This document shows positions 5,239 to 11,001 of a stretch of DNA of 11,822 bases, one piece after another; the first letter of the stretch is position 1; every line of letters begins with the position of its first letter. This DNA comes from Candidatus Omnitrophota bacterium. Lineage in GTDB: Bacteria > Omnitrophota > 4484-213. The notes beneath the pieces are model-generated. The model was not told the DNA's origin and made no database searches. It saw nothing but the letters and a program-made list of their open reading frames with translations. The translations under genes and the position numbers were made by a program. The stretch spans positions 1-11,822 of the forward strand of contig DAOWIN010000040.1 of the NCBI GenBank assembly GCA_030640885.1. The letters are read 5' to 3'.

Positions 5239-5730
5239 ATGAAAAAAATATCAGATTTTCGCAAGCAGAGTTTAAGAATATTTTTACTTTTTGTTTTTCC
5301 TGTTTTGTTTTCTGCTTTTTTAGTTGGCTGCGCTACAGTTGACAGACAACAAGACTTAGAGCTGGAAAGAGTTGAGAACGAAGGATTAGAGGTAGCTTCG
5401 AGTTTACGGTTTGAAGATGTTCCTATCCCTTCCGCTTTTAGGCTTAAAAGCGGGGATTCTTTCGTTTTTCAGAATGATAAAACGCGAATGGGTCTACTTA
5501 GATATATCGGCAAACCAGAAGTTACTGAAATTATCAAGTTCTATAAAGAACAGATGTCTTTGTATAATTGGAACTTACTGAGTATTGTCGAGCACAACAA
5601 GGTAGTCCTTAATTTTGAAAAACAGGGGGAGAGCTGTGCTATTACTTTAGAACCCCTGACTACTAGGACGATAATAACCATTTCCCTTGTTCCTATAACA
5701 AGAGAAAGCAAGCCAAATTCAAGTGAGTGA
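5239..5730 (+). CDS. Small conserved-type lipoprotein, function unknown
   Basis: A 163-residue protein with a basic N-terminus, a hydrophobic stretch (IFLLFVFPVLFSAFLVG, about 14-30) and a lipobox LVGC with Cys31. It should therefore be lipidated by Lgt, cut by LspA and anchored in the cell envelope. The mature part contains FEDVPIPSAFRLKSGDSFVF, a GLLRYIGKPEVTEIIKFYKEQMSLYNW segment, and beta-type sequence VVLNFEKQGESCAITLEPL. This suggests one compact alpha/beta domain of about 110 residues. I cannot name a family with confidence. Its ribosome site (AAGGGGG) is strong and it has its own promoter. The next gene is an outer-membrane porin with a matching upstream cassette, which suggests related envelope roles, but the two appear separately promoted. 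Confidence 0.75.
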   Translation: MKKISDFRKQSLRIFLLFVFPVLFSAFLVGCATVDRQQDLELERVENEGLEVASSLRFEDVPIPSAFRLKSGDSFVFQNDKTRMGLLRYIGKPEVTEIIKFYKEQMSLYNWNLLSIVEHNKVVLNFEKQGESCAITLEPLTTRTIITISLVPITRESKPNSSE

Positions 5731-5792
5731 ATTAAAGTAATATAAACTGTCGTTTTAGCCTATGGAAAAGACATTTTTTTATTAAAAAACAC

Positions 5793-5819
5793 TTGACAAA
5801 AAGGCAGAATTGTGATAAA
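5793..5819 (+). promoter_or_regulatory. Weak promoter candidate for porin gene
   Basis: TTGACA (5793-5798) is followed by TGTGATAAA, an extended -10-like element whose GATAAA (5814-5819) lies at a short 15-base spacing; a TAAAAA at 17 bases is the alternative. The 306-base gap between lipoprotein and porin also contains A/G-rich low-complexity sequence, a TCTCGC-TTC-GCGAGA hairpin (5893-5907), and the cassette at 5982-6031. Confidence 0.4.
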
Positions 5820-5981
5820 AAGGAATATCAGTTTTTGGGAGTTTTTTTGTTATTTGTTATGAGCAGTGTTCACTTCGCTCACTCTTGCAGGCTCTCGCTT
5901 CGCGAGAAGAAAGAAAAAACAAGAATAAAGAAATAAGAATAAGAAAATGAAGATATGGAGAAGGAAGACCTTATCCTGCTC

Positions 5982-6031
5982 CATTCGCTTCGCTCACTCT
6001 TCCGCCTTAGGCGGAAGAAAGGAAAGGAGGT
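5982..6031 (+). promoter_or_regulatory. Palindrome plus Shine-Dalgarno cassette before porin gene
   Basis: CATTCGCTTCGCTCACTC is followed by the palindrome CTTCCGCC-TTA-GGCGGAAG (5999-6017) and AAAGGAAAGGAGGT, whose AGGAGGT is an ideal ribosome site five bases before the porin ATG. A related CACTTCGCTCACTCTTGC word also occurs at 5872-5889. The arrangement closely copies that before the lipoprotein gene (5169-5234), where the CGCTTCGCTC word is inverted. Confidence 0.6.
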
Positions 6032-6036
6032 AAAAG

Positions 6037-7359
6037 ATGAAAAAAATAGTGTTGTTTTGTGCGGTAATGTTGCTAACGGTGGGACTAACAAATTTACCTG
6101 TTCGTGCCGAGGTGCAAAATGTGAAAATCGGTGGTGATGTTACTATTCACGGGATATATCGTTCAGACTATGATTTTAGAAAGGATTCCAAGGTTAATTC
6201 AAGTGCTGTTGAAGATGACCAAAGCTTATTTATGTCCACAGTGCGGGTGAGATTAGATGCTGATTTGGTAGATAATGTTGCGGCGACTATTAGTTTTATC
6301 AACGAGCGGGATTGGGATAAAGATAGTTCATCTGATGTGGATAAAACCGCTTCTGATGATATTGATTTAAACCTTGCTTATATCACCCTAAAAGAATTCA
6401 ATTATTCGCCTTTAACCTTAACCCTCGGGCGTCAGGAATTGATGTATGGCAATCTTTTGATTGTTGGCGATGGTGATGTAAATGCAGCAAATTTGGCTGG
6501 AATAACAGTTAAAAGTTTGAGCAAGCGCCGCGCGTTTGATGCGGTTAAAGGTGTATTTGACCTTTCGCCATTAACTTTAGATGTTTTTACGGCCAAGATA
6601 GACGAAGATACAGATTCTACCTCTAGCGATGCTAATCTCTACGGGATTAATGCCCGTTACCAATTTGCCGCTTATGATACTATCGGCGAAGCTTACTACT
6701 TTTGCAAAAGAAGAGCAAGCAATGTCAAAAGGGTTGATACTGTGGGTGTGCGCGGGAGTACCGTTCCTGTTGACAATTTGGAATTAAATCTTGAAGTTGC
6801 TCATCAGTTTGGAGAATTTTCTGCGGGACGCGATATGTCTGCTAACGCTTTACAGCTTGGGATAGATTATGATATGCTTGATTATGAATATTCTCCCAGT
6901 ATGGGTCTTTGGTACACCTATCTCTCCGGGCAAAAAGCTGGCAAGACAACAGGAAAACGTAACGAATGGGATGCGATGTATGGCGATCAAACGCCGGGGA
7001 GGATTGGTTCTATTATTGGTTTTGCTTCTTCAAATGTGCATATTGTTAATGCCAAAACTTCTTTCAAACCAACACAAAAATTGGGCGCATATTTGGATTA
7101 TTTTCATTTTACGGCTGTTAAAGCCTACGCTGCAGGCAACAAGAATTTCACCGGCAGTGACCTTACTACTCGTACTTATGCTATTGAAGATGATAGCACC
7201 AGAATAGGCAGTGAGATAGATCTGAAATTTACTTATGATTACAGCGAGGATATCCAATTTAGTTTATTGGGTGCCTATTTTATCCCTGGTGTTGTTTTTG
7301 CTGACACCAATAATGATACAACAAAAGAGATACTCGCTTCTATGTCTTTAGTGTTTTAA
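6037..7359 (+). CDS. Outer-membrane beta-barrel porin, alginate-export (AlgE-like) type
   Basis: A 440-residue secreted protein with signal peptide MKKIVLFCAVMLLTVGL and a likely cut after VRA (residue 24). The mature part is alternating beta-strand sequence rich in Tyr, Asp and Gly and ends with a terminal Phe (MSLVF), the usual Bam recognition end. The segment LTLTLGRQELMYGNLLIVGDGD (about 126-147) resembles the strand and GRQxLxYG motif typical of alginate-export-domain barrels. In candidate-phylum bacteria such proteins are general porins as often as alginate channels, and no alginate genes are nearby, so I would not assign a substrate. Expression is likely high, given AGGAGGT five bases before ATG. 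The gene probably stands alone, since a terminator-like structure follows before lepA. Confidence 0.8.
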   Translation: MKKIVLFCAVMLLTVGLTNLPVRAEVQNVKIGGDVTIHGIYRSDYDFRKDSKVNSSAVEDDQSLFMSTVRVRLDADLVDNVAATISFINERDWDKDSSSDVDKTASDDIDLNLAYITLKEFNYSPLTLTLGRQELMYGNLLIVGDGDVNAANLAGITVKSLSKRRAFDAVKGVFDLSPLTLDVFTAKIDEDTDSTSSDANLYGINARYQFAAYDTIGEAYYFCKRRASNVKRVDTVGVRGSTVPVDNLELNLEVAHQFGEFSAGRDMSANALQLGIDYDMLDYEYSPSMGLWYTYLSGQKAGKTTGKRNEWDAMYGDQTPGRIGSIIGFASSNVHIVNAKTSFKPTQKLGAYLDYFHFTAVKAYAAGNKNFTGSDLTTRTYAIEDDSTRIGSEIDLKFTYDYSEDIQFSLLGAYFIPGVVFADTNNDTTKEILASMSLVF

Positions 7360-7390
7360 TTAGCGATATTGTTATAGGATAGTGAACTAA

Positions 7391-7463
7391 ACCCCGTTAG
7401 AAAAGGCAGAGTTTAAACCCCGTTTTTTCTATAAAGTACTATGCGAAGTTTTTCTAACGGGGT
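7391..7463. repeat. 14-bp inverted repeat ACCCCGTTAGAAAA after porin gene
   Basis: ACCCCGTTAGAAAA (7391-7404) and its exact complement TTTTCTAACGGGGT (7450-7463) enclose 45 bases, which contain a further AAACCCCGTTTTTT word. The same CCGTTAGA/TCTAACGG pair recurs at 10039-10046 and 10357-10364 around the lepB-pgsA gap, and TTAGAAAA/TTTTCTAA at 10321-10339. It is a dispersed palindromic motif; no T-run follows the right arm, so I do not call it a terminator. Confidence 0.7.
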
Positions 7464-7484
7464 AAATGAATTGTTAATGAACTG

Positions 7485-7526
7485 CCCTTCTGCTCTCTTT
7501 AATGTTGAGGGCAGAGGGGTTTTTTG
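7485..7526 (+). terminator. Rho-independent terminator between porin and lepA
   Basis: CCCTTCTGCTCTC (7485-7497) pairs with GAGGGCAGAGGGG (7507-7519) over 13 positions, two of them G-U, with a nine-base loop, followed by TTTTTT (7520-7525). It would end transcripts from the porin side, only 31 bases before lepA. Confidence 0.75.
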
Positions 7527-7550
7527 CTTAAAAACACTGCTTAAAAACAC
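7525..7550 (+). repeat. 13-bp exact tandem duplication just before lepA
   Basis: TGCTTAAAAACAC occurs twice back to back (7525-7537 and 7538-7550), ending six bases before the lepA ATG. It takes the place where a Shine-Dalgarno sequence would be expected and overlaps the tail of the terminator. Confidence 0.85.
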
Positions 7551-7556
7551 ATTTTT

Positions 7557-9395
7557 ATGAATAATATCCGTAATTTTTCTATTATTGCCCATATTGACCA
7601 TGGTAAATCCACGCTTGCCGATCGCTTTCTGGAGCGAACCGGGGCAATTTCCGAACGCGAATTTAAGAACCAAATTCTTGACGATATGGAATTAGAACGC
7701 GAACGGGGAATAACTATAAAAGCCCGCGCTGTTCGCCTAATCTATAAACCCTCCGTTTCTTTTCCAAAGGGGTTTAGTCCAAATGAAAAAGCGGTGGGGG
7801 AACAGGAATATATCTTAAATCTAATTGACACCCCCGGGCATGTTGATTTTAATTATGAAGTTTGCAAAAGCTTAGCCGCCTGCGAAGGAGCGCTTCTTTT
7901 GGTTGATGCTAGCCAAGGAGTGGAGGCGCAAACGATTGCCAATTTGCATTTAGCTCGCCAAAATCATTTGACTCTTATTCCAATCATTAATAAAATTGAT
8001 TTAGAAAATGCAGATATCGAAAGAACAAGAGGGCAGATAGGAAGTATATTAAAAATAGGTAAGACAGAGTCGGATAAAATAATTTTGGTTAGCGCTAAAC
8101 AGGGAAAGGGAATTGAAGATGTTTTTTCCGCAATAATTGAACAAATTCCTCCGCCTGAGGGCGACCCCGGAAAACCTTTTAAAGCTCTTATTTTTGATTC
8201 CAAATTTGATATCTATCAGGGAGTAATTGTCTATGTGCGTATTCTTCAGGGATGTCTGAAACCAATGACGAAAGTTCGCTTTTTAGCCACTAATAAGATT
8301 TACGAAGTGCAGAATGTAGGTGTTTTCGATCCCCACCCGCGGAATATTGAAAGTCTAAATTGCGGAGAAGTAGGCTTCTTTAGCGCCAATGTTCACAATT
8401 TAGAAGATGTAAAAATAGGAGACATAGCGGCAGATCCTATTCTTTCTCAGGAAGGACAAAAGACTAAGCTCAAAGAAACCTCTCCTTTGGTATTTAGCGG
8501 GTTTTATCCGGCGCGTGAAGGAGATTTTTTATCTCTGCGTCAGGCGTTGGAGAAGTTGAGATTAAATGATAGTTCATTTGTTTTTCAATTAGATTCTTCA
8601 CCCTCTTTCGGGCAGGGTTTTCGCTGTGGTTTTTTAGGGCTTCTGCATATGGAGATAATTCAGGAAAGATTGGAGAGAGAATTCAAGATTGAGCTAATCA
8701 GCACCTCTGCTAATGTTACTTATAAGATCAGAAAAAAGAACGGGGAAGAAATAGAGGTAAGCAACGCGGCTAAATTTCCTTTGCGAAATGAAATAGAAGA
8801 GATCAGGGAACCCTATGTAAAAGGATTTATTATTACTCCTTCTATATATATTGGGAAAATAATGGAGTTATCTCAAGAACAAAGGGGTATTTACAGGAGT
8901 TTGGAGTATTTAGATGAGGAACGGGTAATGCTGAATTACGATTTTCCCTTAGCCGAGATTATTGCTGATTTTTATGATAAAATAAAGTCAGTTAGTCAAG
9001 GTTATGCCTCCTTTGATTACGAATTTAAAGGTTATCTAAAAGGACGATTAGTAAAACTGTCTATTTTAATCAATGGACAGCCCTGCGATGCTTTATCTTT
9101 GATTGTGCCGCAGGTTCAGGCGCGTCAGAAAGGTTTGGATTTGGTAACAAGATTAAAGAAAGCAATTCCTAAGCATTTATTTGAAGTAGTTATTCAATCA
9201 GCAATTGATAGCCAAATTATTGCGCGGGAAACCATAAAAGCTTTAAAGAAGAATGTTACAGCTAAATGTTATGGTGGTGATATCAGCCGCAAAAGAAAAC
9301 TTTGGGAAAAACAAAAGGCCGGTAAAAAAAAGATGAAGCAGATAGGGAAGGTGAACATTCCCTCCGAGGCATTTCGGACAGTGCTAAAAATATAG
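7557..9395 (+). CDS. lepA: Elongation factor 4 (LepA)
   Basis: A 612-residue ribosome-associated GTPase of the EF-G family, acting on translation elongation and initiation under stress. Motifs in order are the P-loop AHIDHGKST (11-19), GITI (51-54), DTPGH (91-95), NKID (145-148) and SAK (179-181). EF-G-like domains follow, then the LepA-specific C-terminal region YGGDISRKRKLWEKQKAGKKKMK and VNIPSEAFRTVLKI. The length is slightly above the usual ~600. Residues ~65-83 (PSVSFPKGFSPNEKAVGEQ), between RLIYK and EYILNLIDTPG, are longer than the short turn normally found there. The ATG at 7557 begins directly at the conserved NNIRNFSIIAHIDHGK, but no Shine-Dalgarno sequence precedes it. LepA followed by LepB is a common bacterial order. 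Confidence 0.97.
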   Translation: MNNIRNFSIIAHIDHGKSTLADRFLERTGAISEREFKNQILDDMELERERGITIKARAVRLIYKPSVSFPKGFSPNEKAVGEQEYILNLIDTPGHVDFNYEVCKSLAACEGALLLVDASQGVEAQTIANLHLARQNHLTLIPIINKIDLENADIERTRGQIGSILKIGKTESDKIILVSAKQGKGIEDVFSAIIEQIPPPEGDPGKPFKALIFDSKFDIYQGVIVYVRILQGCLKPMTKVRFLATNKIYEVQNVGVFDPHPRNIESLNCGEVGFFSANVHNLEDVKIGDIAADPILSQEGQKTKLKETSPLVFSGFYPAREGDFLSLRQALEKLRLNDSSFVFQLDSSPSFGQGFRCGFLGLLHMEIIQERLEREFKIELISTSANVTYKIRKKNGEEIEVSNAAKFPLRNEIEEIREPYVKGFIITPSIYIGKIMELSQEQRGIYRSLEYLDEERVMLNYDFPLAEIIADFYDKIKSVSQGYASFDYEFKGYLKGRLVKLSILINGQPCDALSLIVPQVQARQKGLDLVTRLKKAIPKHLFEVVIQSAIDSQIIARETIKALKKNVTAKCYGGDISRKRKLWEKQKAGKKKMKQIGKVNIPSEAFRTVLKI

Positions 9396-9498
9396 GCTAC
9401 AAGTCTCAAGCTACAAGCCGCAAGCAAGATTAAGATAGAAGTTTTAATTCTTGGTTTTGCCTGTAGCTTGAAGCCTGTAGCTTGAAACTTGAAGAATG
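9396..9498. repeat. Inverted heptamer arrays spanning the lepA-lepB gap and lepB start
   Basis: The left arm reads in 7-mers (GGCTACA, AGTCTCA, AGCTACA, AGCCGCA, AGCAAGA). The right arm reads GCCTGTA, GCTTGAA, GCCTGTA, GCTTGAA, ACTTGAA, GAATGAA. Bases 9400-9424 match the complement of 9467-9491 at 21 of 25 positions, so the whole gap can fold into a hairpin. The last unit contains the lepB ATG, meaning the translation start of lepB is built from repeat DNA. The words are shared with the array inside asd (3652-3728). Confidence 0.85.
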
Positions 9499-10035
9499 AA
9501 CCCTAAACTCAAACAGACAATCCGGGAGTATGCAGAGTCAATTTTAATCGCTTTTGTGTTAGCGATGTTTATCCGCACATTTTTTGTTCAGGCATTCAAG
9601 ATACCCACTGGTTCAATGCGTTCCACCTTGATAGAGGGCGACCGCATTTTGGTAAATAAATTACTTTACCGCTTTAAAGAACCTCAACGGGGCGACATAA
9701 TTGTATTTAAATATCCCTTAAATCCAAAAAGGGATTTTATTAAGAGGTTAGTCGCTTCCGCGGGGGAAAATGTGGAAATTAAAGACGGTAATATTTTTAT
9801 TGGAGGGAAGATCGCTGATAATGAGATTTTGAAGGAGATTTATTACTATAATTGTGGAGACTATGGTCAGGAGAATACATCTATAAAGGTTGCCAAAAAA
9901 AGTCTTTTTGTTTTAGGGGATAACAGCGCAGTAAGTAAAGATAGTCGTTATTGGGGGTTTGTCCCCCGCAAGAATTTATCGGGAAAGGCATTTTTAATCT
10001 ATTGGCCGCCGAAAAGGTTTAGGATTTTGCGATGA
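9496..10035 (+). CDS. lepB: Signal peptidase I
   Basis: A 179-residue membrane-anchored serine protease that cuts signal peptides from exported proteins such as the porin in this window. An N-terminal segment (ESILIAFVLAMFIRTFFVQAF, about 14-34) spans the membrane. Catalytic Ser40 lies in KIPTGSM, the general-base Lys83 in RDFIKRLVASAGE, and box E is GDNSAVSKDSRYWGFVP (141-157). The length suits the compact single-span type of non-enterobacterial LepB. One deviation is GDNS where GDNR/GDNx is usual, still within family range. No good ribosome site is seen: the upstream bases are the CTTGAA repeat, so expression may depend on coupling or on the local fold. Likely co-transcribed with lepA. Confidence 0.95.
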   Translation: MNPKLKQTIREYAESILIAFVLAMFIRTFFVQAFKIPTGSMRSTLIEGDRILVNKLLYRFKEPQRGDIIVFKYPLNPKRDFIKRLVASAGENVEIKDGNIFIGGKIADNEILKEIYYYNCGDYGQENTSIKVAKKSLFVLGDNSAVSKDSRYWGFVPRKNLSGKAFLIYWPPKRFRILR

Positions 10036-10145
10036 ATTCCGTTAGAGATAAAGTTCTAACTAAACTTTGGCAAATTTCCCAAAAGGACATGAGCAAAAGG
10101 AATTTTTGCATTTTTCGCTCCCTGATTTTTTATTAACGCTAATAA

Positions 10146-10244
10146 TAGCGTATAGCGGTTAGCGTATAGAAAGATAAGAAACTATAAATTCCAAGCCCTT
10201 TTATTTTTTACTATCCGCTAAACGCTATGTGCTATGTGCTAAAT
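10146..10244. repeat. Opposed CTAnnnG heptamer arrays at the centre of the inverted repeat
   Basis: The left array reads TAGCGTA, TAGCGGT, TAGCGTA, TAGAAAG and continues in 7-base register with weaker units. The right array reads ACTATCC, GCTAAAC, GCTATGT, GCTATGT, GCTAAAT. The right side shares CTATCCG with the triple repeat inside truA (4750-4770). Confidence 0.8.
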
Positions 10245-10319
10245 TTGATGTCCGCTCAAAATGCAAAAATTCCTTTACACCAAGATTTTTGCCAAAGTTT
10301 AATTAGAAGATTTTTAAAT

Positions 10320-10340
10320 ATTAGAAAAAAATTTTCTAAT
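10320..10340. repeat. Small palindrome ATTAGAAAA/TTTTCTAAT before pgsA
   Basis: A perfect 9-bp inverted repeat around AAA, immediately upstream of the pgsA ribosome site region. It shares the TTAGAAA/TTTCTAA word with the 7391-7463 repeat. It is AT-only apart from one pair per arm, so it makes a weak hairpin. Confidence 0.6.
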
Positions 10341-10365
10341 GAGGGTTAGGAGGATTTCTAACGGG

Positions 10366-10908
10366 ATGAATTTACCGAACAAACTTACGATTTTAAGAAT
10401 TCTGTTAATTCCTTTCGTTGTTGTTTCTCTTGTTTATTATACTCCTCAAAACGACATCCTGAGATGGATTGCTTTGTGCCTTTTTGTAATAGCAGTTTGG
10501 ACAGATGCCATTGACGGCTATGTGGCTCGCCGGCAAAATCAGCACACAGAATTGGGGAAGTTTTTAGACCCCTTAGCCGATAAGCTTCTTATCAATTCTG
10601 TTTTCCTTTGTCTTACAATAGGCAAGTTTCCTTTGCGCATTCCTTCTTGGGTTACTATTGTTGTAATTACTCGCGATCTGATTGTCGCTTTAGGTTTTAT
10701 TATTATTTACATAATTACTGGCAGAAAAATAATAAGCCCCAGCCGATTGGGGAAATTTACAGCCTTTTTTCAGATGTTGACAATAGCCCTAGTTTTGCTA
10801 AAATTTCCTTATTTTAGAATGGTAGCAATAACTACTGGTATGTTGACAATTGCTTCAGGTTTAGGTTATATTTGGAGAGAAAAGAATATCGCCGATGCCA
10901 TTGATTAA
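10366..10908 (+). CDS. pgsA: CDP-diacylglycerol-glycerol-3-phosphate 3-phosphatidyltransferase
   Basis: A 180-residue integral membrane enzyme that makes phosphatidylglycerol phosphate from CDP-diacylglycerol and glycerol-3-phosphate, the committed step to phosphatidylglycerol and cardiolipin. It opens MNLPNKLTILRILLIPFVV, standard for PgsA. It carries the full CDP-alcohol phosphotransferase signature D47-x2-D50-G-x2-A-R-x8-G-x3-D68-x3-D72, and several hydrophobic helices follow. I chose ATG 10366 over 10339, because the family starts at MNLPN and AGGAGG (10348-10353) precedes it, though at a long 12-base spacing. The last residues (NIADAID) and the stop are encoded by one copy of a 16-bp direct repeat whose second copy lies just downstream, so the native C-terminus may have been altered. 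Other CDP-alcohol transferases are possible but less likely. Confidence 0.9.
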   Translation: MNLPNKLTILRILLIPFVVVSLVYYTPQNDILRWIALCLFVIAVWTDAIDGYVARRQNQHTELGKFLDPLADKLLINSVFLCLTIGKFPLRIPSWVTIVVITRDLIVALGFIIIYIITGRKIISPSRLGKFTAFFQMLTIALVLLKFPYFRMVAITTGMLTIASGLGYIWREKNIADAID

Positions 10909-10923
10909 ATATCGCCGATGCCA
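10885..10923 (+). repeat. 16-bp direct repeat overlapping the pgsA stop
   Basis: AATATCGCCGATGCCA occurs exactly at 10885-10900 and 10908-10923, a 23-base period. The first copy codes for the C-terminal NIADA of PgsA; the second is non-coding. Confidence 0.9.
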
Positions 10924-10931
10924 CTGTCCTT

Positions 10932-10994
10932 ATCAGTGCAATCAGTGTTTCTTCATCAGTGTCATCAGCGATTTTAATCAGTGTAATCAGTACT
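10932..10994 (+). repeat. ATCAGTGnn nonamer array between pgsA and der
   Basis: ATCAG words begin at 10932, 10941, 10955, 10964, 10977 and 10986, i.e. three pairs, each pair spaced nine bases (ATCAGTGCA, ATCAGTGTT, ATCAGTGTC and variants). It differs from the other arrays by its 9-base period and fills nearly all of the gap, leaving no promoter or ribosome site visible before der. Confidence 0.8.
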
Positions 10995-11001
10995 TTATAT
11001 T

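Larger units (their letters stand above)
10039..10364. repeat. Large nested inverted repeat (about 325 bp) between lepB and pgsA
   Basis: The outer CCGTTAGA (10039-10046) matches TCTAACGG (10357-10364). Inside, 10053-10074 pairs with 10288-10309 (TAAACTTTGGCAAA core, one mismatch in 22). AAAGGAATTTTTGCATTTT (10096-10114) is exactly complementary to 10258-10276. At the centre, CTAnnnG-type heptamer arrays face each other (10146-10169 and 10211-10244, about 20 of 24 paired). The whole could form a long cruciform or RNA hairpin. It encodes no recognisable protein, and no transposase or clear target duplication is seen; it could be a MITE-like or REP-like element. Confidence 0.8.

Noticed and set aside
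5955..6137. 60-codon open frame overlapping the porin start
   Set aside because: Out of frame with the porin, crosses the palindromic cassette, and its downstream half is a shadow of the porin signal peptide. The porin has the ideal ribosome site.
6869..7207. 112-codon plus-strand frame inside the porin gene
   Set aside because: Alternate-frame shadow; the porin frame shows beta-barrel pattern and continuous family likeness across the region.
9396..9498. CRISPR array as an explanation of the repeated intergenic words
   Set aside because: Units are only seven bases, contiguous and degenerate, with no unique spacers and no cas genes in the window.
10339..10365. Upstream ATG at 10339 as the pgsA start
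   Set aside because: It adds MRVRRISNG, which is encoded by the TTCTAA/TCTAACGGG repeat, has no ribosome site, and the family begins at MNLPNKLT.
10608..10817. 69-codon plus-strand frame inside pgsA
   Set aside because: Shadow of a gene whose own frame holds the full CDP-alcohol phosphotransferase motif and membrane helices.
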